Shown: positions 11,696 to 21,269 of the stretch, piece by piece
Numbering within the stretch: position 1 is the stretch's first letter
Layout of the letters: the number at the start of each line of letters is the position of its first letter
Origin: Frigoribacterium sp. CFBP 13712
GTDB lineage: Bacteria > Actinomycetota > Actinomycetes > Actinomycetales > Microbacteriaceae
DNA: 64,000 bases
Assembly (NCBI RefSeq): GCF_014842255.1
Contig: NZ_JACYVH010000001.1
Location: 662,475-726,474 of the forward strand
Direction: 5' to 3'
Position numbers and translations under genes: made by a program
The notes under the pieces: model-generated
What the model was told of the DNA's origin: nothing
Databases searched by the model: none
The model's input: the letters and a program-made list of their open reading frames with translations, nothing else

Positions 11696-12706
11696 CTACG
11701 CGGCGGGGGTGAGCCGCATCGCGTCGGCGAGCAGCGCGACCGACCGGAGCCGCGCCTCCTTCGACGACCCGGCGTGGGCCACGATCAGCTCGTCGGCCTG
11801 CGCGGTGCGGGCGAACTGCTCCATGTACTCGCGCGCCTCGGAGGGGGTGCCGACCGCGGTGTAGGTCGTCATCGACAGCACGTGCTGCCCCACCGGGGTG
11901 CGCAGCAGGTGATCGAGCTCGGCATCGTCGAACTCGCGGGCGACGTCGATCTGACCGCTCTGACGCAGCAGCATCAGCAGGCGCTGACGCTTGACGACGG
12001 CGAACTGCGCGTCGGCGTCGTCGGAGTCGTCGGCGACCACGGCGTTCACGGCCGCGATCACATAGGGCTCGGCCAGCTGCTCGGACGGCTGGAACTCGCG
12101 ACGGTAGGCGGTCACGGCGTCGATCAGGTCGTTCGGCGCGAAGTGCGAGGCGAACGCGTAGGGCAGACCGAGCGCGGCGGCGAGCTTCGCCCCGAACAGC
12201 GACGAGCCGAGGATGTACAGCGGCACGTTGGTGCCGCCGCCGGGCACCGCCTGCACGCCGGCGATGCGCGACTCGCCGGCGAGGAACGCCTGGAGCTCGA
12301 GGATGTCCTGGGGGAACCGCTCGGACGACGCCGGGTCGCGGCGCAGCGCCCGGAACGTCGCCTGGTCGCTGCCCGGGGCCCGCCCGAGCCCGAGGTCGAT
12401 ACGACCCGGGTGCAGGGTCTCGAGCGTGCCGAACTGCTCGGCGATGGTCAGAGGCGAGTGGTTCGGCAGCATGACGCCGCCCGACCCGAGCCGGATGGTC
12501 TTCGTCTGGCTGGCGATGTGCGCGATCAGCACCGACGTGGCGCTCGACGCGATCGACGCCATGTTGTGGTGCTCGGCGTACCAGACCCGCCGGTAGCCGC
12601 TCGCCTCGGCCTGCTGTGCGAGCGCGACGGAGGCCGCGAAGCTGTCGCGCACCGTCTCTCCGGGGGCGACGGGGGCGAGGTCGAGGATCGAGAGGGGAAT
12701 GCTCAT
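11696..12706 (-). CDS. LLM class flavin-dependent oxidoreductase (luciferase-like)
   Basis: 336 residues from ATG 12706. The longer open frame upstream overlaps mmsB and lacI and is not coding. The start [20 protein letters not shown], then [41 protein letters not shown] and a C-terminal [14 protein letters not shown] are typical of MsnO8/YhbW-like group LLM proteins using FMNH2 or F420H2. Its ATG overlaps the TGA of lacI (ATGA), so translation is probably coupled and the gene is the last of the sugar operon. A role in sugar metabolism is not supported by family knowledge; it may simply share the transcript. Confidence 0.85.
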   Translation of the reverse strand: MSIPLSILDLAPVAPGETVRDSFAASVALAQQAEASGYRRVWYAEHHNMASIASSATSVLIAHIASQTKTIRLGSGGVMLPNHSPLTIAEQFGTLETLHPGRIDLGLGRAPGSDQATFRALRRDPASSERFPQDILELQAFLAGESRIAGVQAVPGGGTNVPLYILGSSLFGAKLAAALGLPYAFASHFAPNDLIDAVTAYRREFQPSEQLAEPYVIAAVNAVVADDSDDADAQFAVVKRQRLLMLLRQSGQIDVAREFDDAELDHLLRTPVGQHVLSMTTYTAVGTPSEAREYMEQFARTAQADELIVAHAGSSKEARLRSVALLADAMRLTPAA

Positions 12707-13740
12707 GAGGGGGGCAACACCGAGGAGGCGCGGCGTATGCCCGAGGTCGGGGGCGCGGCCGTCGACCCCCGGACGACGAGCTCGGTCGGGAGGGACGCCA
12801 CCGGGGTGGAGTCGCCGGCCAGCACCGCCTCGACCGTCGTCATGATGAGACGCCCGAGGGCCTCGAAGTCCTGCCGCACGGTCGTCAGCGACGGCAGGAA
12901 GTGCGCGGCCTCGGGGATGTCGTCGAAGCCGACGATGCTCACGTCGCCGGGTACCGACACCCCGGCCTCGGCGAAGGCGTGCACGAGGCCGAGCGCCATC
13001 TGGTCGTTGCCGCAGAACACGGCCGTCACCTCGCCGGCGGCGACGCGGTCGACGAGCTCGCGGCCGACGCGGTGCCCCGAGGCGGGGGTCCAGTCGCCGC
13101 GCAGCAGCACCGACGGGTCGAGTCCGAGCCGGGTGCAGGCGCCTCGCCAGCCGCGTTCGCGGTCGCGGCCGTCCATCCAGCCCTCGGGGCCGGCGACGTG
13201 CGCGATGCGGGTGTGGCCGAGCGCGGCGAGGTGCTCGACCGCCGACTCCGCGCCCGCCACCTGGTCGAGCGACACCGTGTGGTGGCCGGCCTCGGCCTCG
13301 CTGTCGGCGGTGACGAGCGGCACCGACACCTCGGCCCGGCGGAGCACCCGCAGCACCTCGGGGTCGGGGGCGATCAGCACGAGGGCGGCGACGTTCTGAC
13401 CGAGCAGCGCGTCGAGGGCCTGCTGCATGCCCTTGCGGTCGGCGACGTCGAGGGTCGCCATCGACACCTGGTAGCCCGCGCGGCGTGCCGCGCCGTTGAA
13501 GCCGTGCATGGTGCTCGACGGGCCGTAGTACGGGAACCCGGTGCTGATCAGGCCGATCGAGGTCGTCTTGCGGCTGGCGAGGGCCCGCGCGGCCAGACTC
13601 GGCCGGTAGTTCAGCTCGTCGACGGCGGCGTCGACCTTCGCCTTCGTGGCCGGTCGCACCGACGGGTCGCCGTTGACGACCCTCGAGACGGTCTGGTGCG
13701 AGACGCCGGCTGCTGCCGCGACGTCGAAGAGGGTTGCCAC
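12703..13740 (-). CDS. LacI family sugar-responsive transcriptional regulator
   Basis: 345 residues. N-terminal LacI HTH ([20 protein letters not shown], hinge helix near [12 protein letters not shown]), followed by a periplasmic-binding-protein-like effector domain ([16 protein letters not shown] ... [12 protein letters not shown] ... [11 protein letters not shown]). It lies downstream of the chvE-mmsA-mmsB transporter genes on the same strand, so it is probably their local repressor. The palindrome ATGTGAGCGCTCACAT upstream of chvE and the matching GTGAGCGCTCAC upstream of aldO are candidate operators. Sugar effector unknown, plausibly a monosaccharide carried by the transporter. Confidence 0.88.
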   Translation of the reverse strand: MATLFDVAAAAGVSHQTVSRVVNGDPSVRPATKAKVDAAVDELNYRPSLAARALASRKTTSIGLISTGFPYYGPSSTMHGFNGAARRAGYQVSMATLDVADRKGMQQALDALLGQNVAALVLIAPDPEVLRVLRRAEVSVPLVTADSEAEAGHHTVSLDQVAGAESAVEHLAALGHTRIAHVAGPEGWMDGRDRERGWRGACTRLGLDPSVLLRGDWTPASGHRVGRELVDRVAAGEVTAVFCGNDQMALGLVHAFAEAGVSVPGDVSIVGFDDIPEAAHFLPSLTTVRQDFEALGRLIMTTVEAVLAGDSTPVASLPTELVVRGSTAAPPTSGIRRASSVLPPS

Positions 13741-13791
13741 GTGATGATCCTAGGTCTGTTCGTTTCGCGGGTCGGACGGGCCCGGACGACG

Positions 13792-13829
13792 AGGAGGCGC
13801 GGCTCCCGTGATCGGGAACCGCGCCTCCT
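13792..13829 (-). terminator. Hairpin built from AGGAGGCGCGG arms, between mmsB and lacI
   Basis: AGGAGGCGCGG (13792-13802) pairs with CCGCGCCTCCT (13819-13829), with an inner CTCCCG/CGGGA stem. It lies 16 bp past the permease stop codon and about 50 bp ahead of the lacI start, so it may attenuate transcription into lacI. Confidence 0.65.
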
Positions 13830-13845
13830 GAGGGGGTCGCTCTCG

Positions 13846-15114
13846 CTACTTGGTGGCCGAGGCGGCGCGACGCTTGTTGAAGACGTCGAACGCGACGGCG
13901 GCGAGCAGCACCAGGCCCTTGATGAGCGACTGGTACTCCGTGCCGACACCGAGGATCGACATGCCGTTGTTCAGGATGCCGATGATCAGACCGCCGACGA
14001 TGGCGCCGGTGACGGTGCCGATGCCGCCGGTGACCGCCGCACCGCCGATGAAGACGGCGGCGATCGCGTCGAGCTCGAAGCCGTTGCCGGCGTTGCCGCT
14101 GGCCAGGTTCAGCTGACCGGTGAAGACCAGGCCGGCCAGAGCCGAGATGACGCCCATGTTGACGAACAGCAGGAACGTGACGCGCTTGGTCTTGATGCCC
14201 GACAGCTCGGCCGCGTGCAGGTTGCCGCCGATGGCGTAGACGTGGCGGCCGAAGACCGAGTTCTTCATGACCGTCGAGTAGACGACGACGAGGACGGCGA
14301 GGACCACGAGGACGATCGGGGTGCCCGAGTAGCTGGCGAGCAGGAACCCGATGTACATGACGAGCGCGACCGTGAAGACGAGCTTCGTGACGAACCACAG
14401 GAACGGCTCGTCCTCGAGCTGGTACTTGCGACGCGTGGCACGACCGCGGAGGCCCGTGCCGATCAGCGCCACCGCCGCGATGGCGCCGAGCACCAGGGTG
14501 AGCGGCTCGTAGCCGGTCGTGCCGAACGTCGGGAGGAACCCGGAGCCGATGTCGCGGAACCCCTGGGGGAACGGCGAGATCTGCTGCGTCTGCAGGGCGA
14601 TCTGGGCGGCACCGCGGAAGGCGAGCATGCCCGCCAGGGTGACGATGAACGCCGGTATGCCGAAGTAGGCGATCCAGAACCCCTGCCAGGCGCCGACCAG
14701 GCCGCCGAGCACGAGGCAGAGCACCACGGCGACGGGCCAGGGCAGACCCCACTGCGTGATCATGACGCCGGCCATGGCACCGGTGAAGGCCACGATCGAC
14801 CCCACCGAGAGGTCGATGTGACCGGCGATGATGACCATCACCATGCCGATTGCGAGGATCAGGATGTAGCTGTTCTGGACGATCAGGTTCGAGACGTTGA
14901 TCGGCGCCAGGGTGATGCCGTTGGTCGTGATCTGGAAGAACAGCACGATGACGATCAGCGCGATGAAGAGGCCGATCTGGCGCAGCTGGCCGCCGAGGTA
15001 CGAGAACGCACCGACGATCGGGTTGCCACCGGAGCCGGACTGCGGCTGACGGGACGACGGCGACCCGCCGGTGGGCTTCGGGTCGGTGGCCTGGGTGGGG
15101 CTAGGCGCGCTCAT
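13846..15114 (-). CDS. mmsB: Multiple-monosaccharide ABC transporter permease (MmsB/GguB type)
   Basis: 422 residues, longer than RbsC-type permeases and matching the MmsB/GguB class, with an extra region around residues 215-250 ([18 protein letters not shown]). About ten hydrophobic spans; the conserved [20 protein letters not shown] lies near 100 and [20 protein letters not shown] near 360. It forms the membrane channel for ChvE-bound sugars, driven by MmsA. The start overlaps the mmsA stop by 14 bp, supporting coupling. The first 30 residues are a Pro/Ser/Gly-rich cytoplasmic tail. Confidence 0.9.
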   Translation of the reverse strand: MSAPSPTQATDPKPTGGSPSSRQPQSGSGGNPIVGAFSYLGGQLRQIGLFIALIVIVLFFQITTNGITLAPINVSNLIVQNSYILILAIGMVMVIIAGHIDLSVGSIVAFTGAMAGVMITQWGLPWPVAVVLCLVLGGLVGAWQGFWIAYFGIPAFIVTLAGMLAFRGAAQIALQTQQISPFPQGFRDIGSGFLPTFGTTGYEPLTLVLGAIAAVALIGTGLRGRATRRKYQLEDEPFLWFVTKLVFTVALVMYIGFLLASYSGTPIVLVVLAVLVVVYSTVMKNSVFGRHVYAIGGNLHAAELSGIKTKRVTFLLFVNMGVISALAGLVFTGQLNLASGNAGNGFELDAIAAVFIGGAAVTGGIGTVTGAIVGGLIIGILNNGMSILGVGTEYQSLIKGLVLLAAVAFDVFNKRRAASATK

Positions 15115-16651
15115 TGACGGGGCTCTCTCGTTCGAGGGTCATGTACTTCAGGAGGAACTCGGGGGTCGCCTCGGCGATCGGCACGTCGGCCGTGATGCGC
15201 CCCTCCGAGAGGGTGTAGATGCGGTCGCAGATGCCGAGCAGCTCGGGCAGCTCGCTCGAGATGACGATCACTCCCTTGCCGGCGTCCGCGAGCTGGTTGA
15301 TGATCGTGTAGATCTCGTACTTCGCGCCGACGTCGATGCCGCGCGTGGGTTCGTCGAGGATGAGCACGTCGGGGTCGGCGTACATCCACTTCGACAGCAC
15401 GACCTTCTGCTGGTTGCCGCCCGAGAGCTTGCCCGTCACGGCCGCCACGTTCGGCGCCTTGATGTTCATGCTCTTGCGGTAGCGCTCGGCGACCGTGCTC
15501 TCTTCGGACCGGTTGACGAAACCCCAGTTCGCGAGTTTGCCGAGGGCCGAGCCCGAGACGTTGCGCGTGATGTCGTCGATCAGGTTGAGACCGTACTTCT
15601 TGCGGTCTTCGGTGGCGTAGGCGAGACCGGCCGCGATGGCCTTGCTCACCGTGTTGATCTTGATCGGCTCGCCGCGCTTGTAGACGGTGCCCGAGATGCC
15701 GGTGCCGTAGCTGTGGCCGAAGACGCTCATCGCGAGCTCGGTGCGACCCGCGCCCATCAGGCCCGCGATCCCGACGATCTCGCCGGCGCGCACGTTCAGG
15801 TTGGCCTGGTGGATGATCTCGCGGCTCGAATCGAGCGGGTGGTGGACGGTCCAGTCCTCGATGCGCAGCAGCTCGTCGCCGATGGTCGACTCGTGCGACG
15901 GGTAGCGGCTCTCGAGGTCGCGGCCGACCATGCCCTTGATGATGCGGTCTTCGGAGACCTCACCGGCGTGCATGTCGAGGGTCTCGATGGTCTTGCCGTC
16001 GCGGATGATCGTGACCTTGTCGGCGATCTCCTTGATCTCGTTCAGCTTGTGACTGATGATGATCGAGGTGATGCCCTGGCCCTGCAGGCTCTTGATGAGG
16101 TCGAGCAGGTGGGCCGAGTCGTCGTCGTTCAGCGCCGCGGTCGGCTCGTCGAGGATGAGCAGCTTGACCTTCTTCGACAGCGCCTTGGCGATCTCGACCA
16201 GCTGCTGCTTGCCGACGCCGATGTCCGTCACCTTGGTGACCGGGTTGTCGCGGAGACCCACGCGGGCCAGCAGACCGGCCGCGTCGAGGTTTGTCTTGTT
16301 CCAGTCGATGAAGCCGCCCTTGGACTGCTCGTTGCCGAGGAAGATGTTCTCGGCGATCGACAGGAAGGGGCTGAGCGCCAGCTCCTGGTGGATGATGACG
16401 ACGCCCGCGGCCTCGGAGTCGTTGATGTTCTTGAAGTCGACGGGCTGGCCGTCGAGCATGATCTGACCGTCGAAGGACCCTGACGGGTAGACCCCCGACA
16501 GCACCTTCATCAGCGTCGACTTGCCGGCGCCGTTCTCGCCGCAGATCGCGTGGACCTGGCCGCGCTCGACCTCCAGCGTGACGTTCTGCAGTGCCTTGAC
16601 GCCGGGGAACGTCTTCGTGATGTCGCGCATCTCGAGGATCGTGTTCGCCAC
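15101..16651 (-). CDS. mmsA: Multiple-monosaccharide ABC transporter ATP-binding protein (MmsA/GguA type)
   Basis: 516 residues with two tandem ABC domains, the usual size. The first has Walker [13 protein letters not shown] (about 38-49), a signature-region [14 protein letters not shown] and Walker [12 protein letters not shown]. The second has [14 protein letters not shown] and [14 protein letters not shown], with a degenerate Walker A ([10 protein letters not shown]), as normal for this class. It powers import of monosaccharides such as xylose, arabinose, galactose or glucose. Preceded by chvE, with an intercistronic hairpin, and overlapping mmsB. Confidence 0.92.
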   Translation of the reverse strand: MANTILEMRDITKTFPGVKALQNVTLEVERGQVHAICGENGAGKSTLMKVLSGVYPSGSFDGQIMLDGQPVDFKNINDSEAAGVVIIHQELALSPFLSIAENIFLGNEQSKGGFIDWNKTNLDAAGLLARVGLRDNPVTKVTDIGVGKQQLVEIAKALSKKVKLLILDEPTAALNDDDSAHLLDLIKSLQGQGITSIIISHKLNEIKEIADKVTIIRDGKTIETLDMHAGEVSEDRIIKGMVGRDLESRYPSHESTIGDELLRIEDWTVHHPLDSSREIIHQANLNVRAGEIVGIAGLMGAGRTELAMSVFGHSYGTGISGTVYKRGEPIKINTVSKAIAAGLAYATEDRKKYGLNLIDDITRNVSGSALGKLANWGFVNRSEESTVAERYRKSMNIKAPNVAAVTGKLSGGNQQKVVLSKWMYADPDVLILDEPTRGIDVGAKYEIYTIINQLADAGKGVIVISSELPELLGICDRIYTLSEGRITADVPIAEATPEFLLKYMTLERESPVNERA

Positions 16652-16693
16652 GTGTTCCTTCTTTCGTGCCTGGGGTGAGGTGGAGCGATGGAG

Positions 16694-16731
16694 CGCAGGA
16701 GGCGCGGTGCGGGTGCGCCGCGCCTCCTGCG
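16694..16731 (-). terminator. Intercistronic hairpin between chvE and mmsA
   Basis: CGCAGGAGGCGCGG (16694-16707) is fully complementary to 16718-16731, a 14-bp stem with a 10-nt loop. It lies 15 bp after the binding-protein stop. In sugar ABC operons such a hairpin commonly raises the binding protein's mRNA level relative to the ATPase and permease; here that is inference. Confidence 0.65.
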
Positions 16732-16745
16732 TTCTCGGGAGGGAC

Positions 16746-17873
16746 CTACTTCAGGTCGGCCTCGGTGAAGTAGCCGCTGTCGACGAGGACCTCCTTGTAG
16801 TTGTCCTCGGTGACGATGGTCGGCTGGAAGAGGAACGTCGGGACGACCTTCTCGCCGTTGTCGTACGTCTTGTCGTCGTTCGTCTCGGGGGTGTCGCCCT
16901 TGAGGAGGTCGTCGGCCATGATCACGGACTGGTCGGCGAGCTGACGGGTGTCCTTGTAGATGGTCGAGTACTGCTGACCGGCGATGATCGACTTGACCGA
17001 GGCGGCCTCGGCGTCCTGACCGGTGACGACGGGGAGGTCGGCGTCGGAGTAGCCGGCACCCTGCAGCGCCGAGATGATGCCGATCGAGATGCCGTCGTAG
17101 GGCGACAGCACGCCGTCGAGCTTGGTTCCGCCCGAGTAGGTCGAGGCGATCAGGTTCTGCATGCGGGCCTTGGCGGTCGCGGGGTCCCACTGCTGCGTGG
17201 CGGCCTGCGTGAACTGGTCCTGGCCGGAGCCGATGGTCAGCGAGCCGTCTTCGATGTAGGGCTTCAGGGTGTCCATCGCGCCGTTGAAGAAGAAGGTCGC
17301 GTTGTTGTCGTCGGGGCTGCCGGCGAAGACCTCGATGGTCTTCTTCTCGGCGCCGTCGATCTTGGCGCCGTCGGCGTCGGCGAGGCCGAGACCGGTCAGC
17401 AGGCTGGTCGCCTGGTCGACGCCCACCTTGTAGTTGTCGAACGACACGTAGTAGTCGACGTTCTCGTTGCCCGTCAGGAGGCGGTCGTACGAGATGACCT
17501 TGATGCCGGCCTTGGCGGCCGAGTCGAGCTGGTCGCTCAGCGAGCCGCCGTCGATCGAGGCGACGATGAGCACCTTGGCGCCCTTGGTGATCATGTTGCT
17601 GACCTGCTGGACCTGCTGGGGGATCTTGTTGTCGGCGTACTCGAGGTCGACCTTGTAGCCCTTGTCCTCCAGGGCGCTCTTGACGGCGTCGCCGTCCTTG
17701 ATCCAGCGCTCGGAGACCTTGGTGGGCATCGCGACGCCGACGAGGGCGCCCGAGTTGTCGCCGCCGCTGTCGCCGCTGCCGGCGTCGGCGCCGCGGCCGC
17801 CGCCCGAGCAGGCGGCCAGCGATGCGACGAGTCCGACGGCGACGATGCCGGAGAGGAGCTTCTTGTTCTTCAC
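16746..17873 (-). CDS. chvE: Sugar-binding lipoprotein of the multiple-monosaccharide transporter (ChvE type)
   Basis: 375 residues. Lipoprotein signal [19 protein letters not shown] with lipobox LAAC (Cys about 22), then a Ser/Gly linker. The binding domain starts [16 protein letters not shown], the hallmark of ChvE/MmsC proteins, with [34 protein letters not shown] and [16 protein letters not shown] following. It captures extracytoplasmic sugar for MmsAB. First gene of the leftward operon, with a leader of about 340 nt containing a LacI-type operator at its far end. Confidence 0.9.
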   Translation of the reverse strand: MKNKKLLSGIVAVGLVASLAACSGGGRGADAGSGDSGGDNSGALVGVAMPTKVSERWIKDGDAVKSALEDKGYKVDLEYADNKIPQQVQQVSNMITKGAKVLIVASIDGGSLSDQLDSAAKAGIKVISYDRLLTGNENVDYYVSFDNYKVGVDQATSLLTGLGLADADGAKIDGAEKKTIEVFAGSPDDNNATFFFNGAMDTLKPYIEDGSLTIGSGQDQFTQAATQQWDPATAKARMQNLIASTYSGGTKLDGVLSPYDGISIGIISALQGAGYSDADLPVVTGQDAEAASVKSIIAGQQYSTIYKDTRQLADQSVIMADDLLKGDTPETNDDKTYDNGEKVVPTFLFQPTIVTEDNYKEVLVDSGYFTEADLK

Positions 17874-18356
17874 TGTGTGATTCCTTCGGTGTCCGTGTCA
17901 TCTCGACGACGTCGTCGATGACGGTGGGAGGGGGTGGGTGACTCTGCGGACGGGTCTGAGTGACCGGTCACACGGGCAGGAGGGTGCGGGTGGCGAGACG
18001 AGGTGACGGGCGCCTCGGGTCGCTGCCGCCCCGGGATCCGGGGCGGGGAGGATGCGATGGCCGCGCGGGAGGCGGCCGACGTCAGCCGAGGAGGCGCGAG
18101 GACGTGCCGCGGGAGGGAGGCGGGGATGAGACGGTCGCCGAAAGCGGTCGGCGACTCTCGTGTCGGGTGGTGATGCAGGTGTACACAGGTGACCTCTTCG
18201 TCAGGGACTGCTTCCAATGTGAGCGCTCACATCCGAGCGCTCGCCAATGATGCGCGCTGCGCAGGCGCGTGTCAAGTCGGCTGTCCCCCGGCGCGGTTAA
18301 CACGCTCGCCACATGCCGTTCACGTCGCTGAGCGGAAGGCACGGCACAGTGTGCCC
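17874..18356. other. Long leader/promoter region of the sugar operon
   Basis: No gene is supported. It contains one AGGAGGCGCG word (18085-18095), GC-rich sequence without a clear structured RNA, and the LacI-type palindrome at 18217-18232 followed by a half-similar CGAGCGCTCG at 18234-18243. If transcription begins near the operator, the chvE mRNA has an untranslated leader of roughly 330 nt, which is unusually long. The region is also the upstream side of the rightward gene at 18357. Confidence 0.55.
18217..18232. promoter_or_regulatory. LacI-type operator palindrome
   Basis: ATGTGAGCGCTCACAT is a perfect 16-bp palindrome with the central CG of LacI/GalR operators. It lies upstream of chvE in a region facing two ways. 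The same GTGAGCGCTCAC core occurs upstream of aldO. The LacI protein in this operon is the natural candidate to bind it. Confidence 0.7.
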
Positions 18357-18668
18357 ATGATCACCGCGACGGTCACCGTCCACACCGCGCACGACCCCGC
18401 GGGCCTGTTCTGGCTGTCGCGGCGGCTGCTGTCCGAGCATGTCGCGGCCAGGGTCGGCGAGGGTCAGTACCTCGTGCAGCTCGCCGACGCGGGCACCGTG
18501 CTGCTCACCGAGTCGACCGAGATGCTGCGGTTCGACATGGTGGTGCGAGACGAGCTCTCGGCACGCCGCACGCGACGTGCGCTCGAGGGGGCGTTGAACC
18601 GGCTGTCGGCCGGCTCGGTCTCGGCGACGACGTGGCAGATCGACGCCGTCGCGCAGATGCCCGCCTAG
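18357..18668 (+). CDS. Small hypothetical protein
   Basis: 103 residues (MITATVTVHTAHDPAGLFWL ...). A beta-alpha pattern with an Arg-rich helix ([19 protein letters not shown]) is visible; no signal peptide or membrane span. No family recognised. The Shine-Dalgarno sequence is poor, and a GTG two codons upstream is an alternative start. It is convergent with the LCP gene, 18 bp apart. The nearby LacI-type operator may also affect it. Confidence 0.5.
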   Translation: MITATVTVHTAHDPAGLFWLSRRLLSEHVAARVGEGQYLVQLADAGTVLLTESTEMLRFDMVVRDELSARRTRRALEGALNRLSAGSVSATTWQIDAVAQMPA

Positions 18669-18686
18669 CCGGAGCGGCGCCCGGAG

Positions 18687-20234
18687 TCAGTTGATGCAGG
18701 CGCCGGCCGCGTAGCTGGTGCCCACGGGGGACGGGCTGGGGGCGGGCTCGGGGGCGGTGGTCTCGGGGGTCTCGGTCTCGGGGGCGTCGGGGGCCGCGGT
18801 CTCGGCGGGAGTCTCGGGAGCGGGAGCGACTGCGGGGGCCTGCACGGTGACGCCGTCGGTGCCCAGCACGACCGTGACGCTCGTCACCTGACTGGAGGCC
18901 ACGGCGACGGCACCCGGCAGGTACGCCGCGACGGCCTTCGCCTGGGCCTCCTGCCCGGCGGGGTAGTTGACGACCGTGGCCGCCGTCGACTCGGCCGAGG
19001 CCGGTGCCGCCGTGACGAAGCCCGCCGCGGCGAGCGCGTCGGTGGCCACGGTGGCGGCGCCGGTCACGCCGCTGGCGTTGGCCACGCTGACCGACACGTC
19101 GGCCGGAGCCGCCGCCGTCGCGTCGGTGTACGCCTGGGGCGGACCGACGAGACCCTGGATGAACGCGGGCATGGCGCCCTCGTCGACCTCGACGACCGAC
19201 AGCGCGCTGCCGCCGACGTAGACCGTGGGCGTGCCGAGGATCGGGATGGTGGCCGAGCGGACGTTCTCGGGGCGGAGGTCTCTGACCTGGTTGGCGAGCT
19301 GCAGGAAGTTCAGCCCCGCGTCGGTCTCCATCGACGAGCTGACGGCGTCGAGCACGGAACCGAGCTTGGCGGGGTTCAGGAGGGTGCCGGCCGAGAGGAT
19401 CTTGCGGGCCTCGACGCTGAGGAAGTACTGCTGGCGCACCTGCCGGTCGAGGTCGCCGCCGGGCAGCCCGTGCCGCTGCCGCACGAACGACAGCGCCTGC
19501 TTGGCGTCGAGCGTGGAGACGCCGGCGGGCAGGTTCACCCCCGAGAAGCTGTCGACCGCCGCCTGGTTGAGGCACACGTCGACCGGCCCGAGGGCGTCGA
19601 CCACGCGGTAGAAGCCGATCAGCGACACCCGCACGTAGTGGTCCATCGTGAGGCCGGTGAGGTTCTGCACGGTCTGGATGAGCAGCTGGGCGCCGGCCGC
19701 ATCGCTGCCGCCGCTCTGCTTGCCGAGGGAGAACGCGGCGTTCAGCTTGTTCTTGCCGTAGCCGGGGATGTCGACGTACGAGTCGCGGGGCATCGAGATC
19801 ATGGTGGCGCTCGCGCCATCGGCCGGGATGTGCAGCACGATCATCGTGTCGGTGTTGGTCGCCCCGCCGTCGGAGTCCGTGCTGAGCAGGGCGAGCTCTT
19901 CGGGGGTGGCGTTGTCGGGCCGGTGGTCGTCGCCGACCAGGAGGATGTTCTGGGCCACGCCGTCGACGTCGTCGCTGTCGTCGCTCCCGCCGCCGCCCGG
20001 AGAGGGGATGGCGTCGACGGTCGTGACCCCGCCCACGAAGCGGTTGTAGCTGTAGGCGGCGTACCCGCCGGTGAGGAGCAGCAGCGCCGCCATCACGCCC
20101 GCGACGGCGGGCAGCACCACCACTCGTCGGCGACGGGCCCTCGCATGCCTGGGGGGCGTGCGCCCGTCCGTCGCGGCGGCGTCGCCGCCCTCGTGGGGCG
20201 CCGTCTCGTCGTATCGTCCGGGTCGTCTGCTCAC
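18687..20234 (-). CDS. LCP (LytR-CpsA-Psr) family protein with LytR_C domain
   Basis: 515 residues. Cytoplasmic tail, one membrane span (about 38-62), then the LCP domain with TNTDTMIVLHIPADG, MISMPRDSYVDIPGYG (catalytic Arg), and RQRHGLPGGDLDRQVRQQ. A LytR_C-type domain follows (VSVSVANASGVTGAATVATD ...), then a Pro/Glu/Thr-rich stretch and a C-terminal SYAAGACIN. Such proteins transfer polyprenyl-linked polymers (teichoic acid, arabinogalactan or capsular polysaccharide) to peptidoglycan at the outer membrane face. It stands alone here; the polysaccharide genes at 54-62 kb are possible functional partners. Confidence 0.9.
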   Translation of the reverse strand: MSRRPGRYDETAPHEGGDAAATDGRTPPRHARARRRRVVVLPAVAGVMAALLLLTGGYAAYSYNRFVGGVTTVDAIPSPGGGGSDDSDDVDGVAQNILLVGDDHRPDNATPEELALLSTDSDGGATNTDTMIVLHIPADGASATMISMPRDSYVDIPGYGKNKLNAAFSLGKQSGGSDAAGAQLLIQTVQNLTGLTMDHYVRVSLIGFYRVVDALGPVDVCLNQAAVDSFSGVNLPAGVSTLDAKQALSFVRQRHGLPGGDLDRQVRQQYFLSVEARKILSAGTLLNPAKLGSVLDAVSSSMETDAGLNFLQLANQVRDLRPENVRSATIPILGTPTVYVGGSALSVVEVDEGAMPAFIQGLVGPPQAYTDATAAAPADVSVSVANASGVTGAATVATDALAAAGFVTAAPASAESTAATVVNYPAGQEAQAKAVAAYLPGAVAVASSQVTSVTVVLGTDGVTVQAPAVAPAPETPAETAAPDAPETETPETTAPEPAPSPSPVGTSYAAGACIN

Positions 20235-20297
20235 ACTCGATGGTAACCAGACGACCGGCGAGGGTTCCTGACGATCCCGTGCGGATGACCCGACGGG

Positions 20298-21269
20298 TCA
20301 GACGACGGCCGCGATGCGCCAGCCCGCCTCGTGCGACTCGCCCGGGCCGAGACGGACGAGGTCGATGCCGCTCGTGAACGCGTCGGGCGGGCAGGTCATC
20401 GGCTCGACGGCGAGCCCGCGGCGGTGGTTCTCGGGTTCGGGCCGGTCGCCCGTGTGCACCTGCACCCACGGCAGCTCGGGGCCCCAGCTCATGCGGACGC
20501 CGCGGCCGTCTGCGGCGGTGACCCGCGCCTCCTGCAGTCCGCCGGGCGCGGCCGCGACGTCGGTGAAGGCGTGGTCGACGAAGAGGTCGCCGATCTGACG
20601 CCCCTCACGGAAGTCGAACCCGTCGCGCTCGGAGACCCCGTGCACGCCGAGCGGCACCAGGCGGTCGTCGGTCACCTCGAGGTAGCTGTCGGCGGCGAGG
20701 GTGAGGGTCCAGTCGTCGACGCGTCCGTCTCCGGCCACGAGGTAGGGGTGCGGGGCGACGCCGTAGGGGGCGCGACCCGTCCCGGCGTTGAGCGCGAGCA
20801 CCGTGGTGCGCAGCCCGTCGTCGTCGAGCAGGTACTCGACCCGGAGGTCGAGGCGGTACGGGTAGCCGTCGCTCGGCGCGAGCTGCGTGGCCAGGACGAC
20901 GCGGTCGGGGGTGTGGTGCTCGACCGCCCACTCGGCCCACTGGACCAGCCCGTGCAGGGCGTGACCGCGCTCGGCCTCGGTGATCGGCAGCTGCCGCTCG
21001 ACGCCCTCGTCGTCGTACGTGCCGTCGACCACGCGGTTGGGCCACGGTGCGAGCAGCGCGCCGCGGTAGAGCGGCCTGACCTCGTCGACGCCGAAGGGCA
21101 CCACGAGGTCGCGCCCCTCGTGCGTCAGCACGCGCAGCGTCGCCCCGACCCCGGCGATCTCCGCCCGGTAGGGCCCGTGCTCGATGGTGCTCGCCGAACC
21201 GCTGACGGGCAGGGTCGAGGCCGACCCCGCGAGCGAGGCGGACGAGGAGGTGCGGGTCGGGTCAGTCAA
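20298..21269 (-). CDS. Aldose 1-epimerase family protein
   Basis: 323 residues if started at TTG 21269, which overlaps the aldO stop and has GGAAGAGG eight bases upstream; a longer frame to 21380 runs inside aldO. It interconverts alpha and beta anomers of free aldoses. Family marks: APWPNRVVDGTY, HALHGLVQWAEW (conserved His), GVAPHPYLV (catalytic His) and EPMTCPPDAF near the C-terminus with the catalytic Glu. The pairing with alditol oxidase fits a sugar/polyol oxidation function, with the epimerase handling the aldose product. Confidence 0.85.
   Translation of the reverse strand: MTDPTRTSSSASLAGSASTLPVSGSASTIEHGPYRAEIAGVGATLRVLTHEGRDLVVPFGVDEVRPLYRGALLAPWPNRVVDGTYDDEGVERQLPITEAERGHALHGLVQWAEWAVEHHTPDRVVLATQLAPSDGYPYRLDLRVEYLLDDDGLRTTVLALNAGTGRAPYGVAPHPYLVAGDGRVDDWTLTLAADSYLEVTDDRLVPLGVHGVSERDGFDFREGRQIGDLFVDHAFTDVAAAPGGLQEARVTAADGRGVRMSWGPELPWVQVHTGDRPEPENHRRGLAVEPMTCPPDAFTSGIDLVRLGPGESHEAGWRIAAVV

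Noticed and set aside
11696-14752. A 1018-codon reverse frame joining the LLM gene with mmsB and lacI sequence
   Set aside because: Only the part from ATG 12706 resembles a protein family; the rest is antisense-frame noise over mmsB and lacI.
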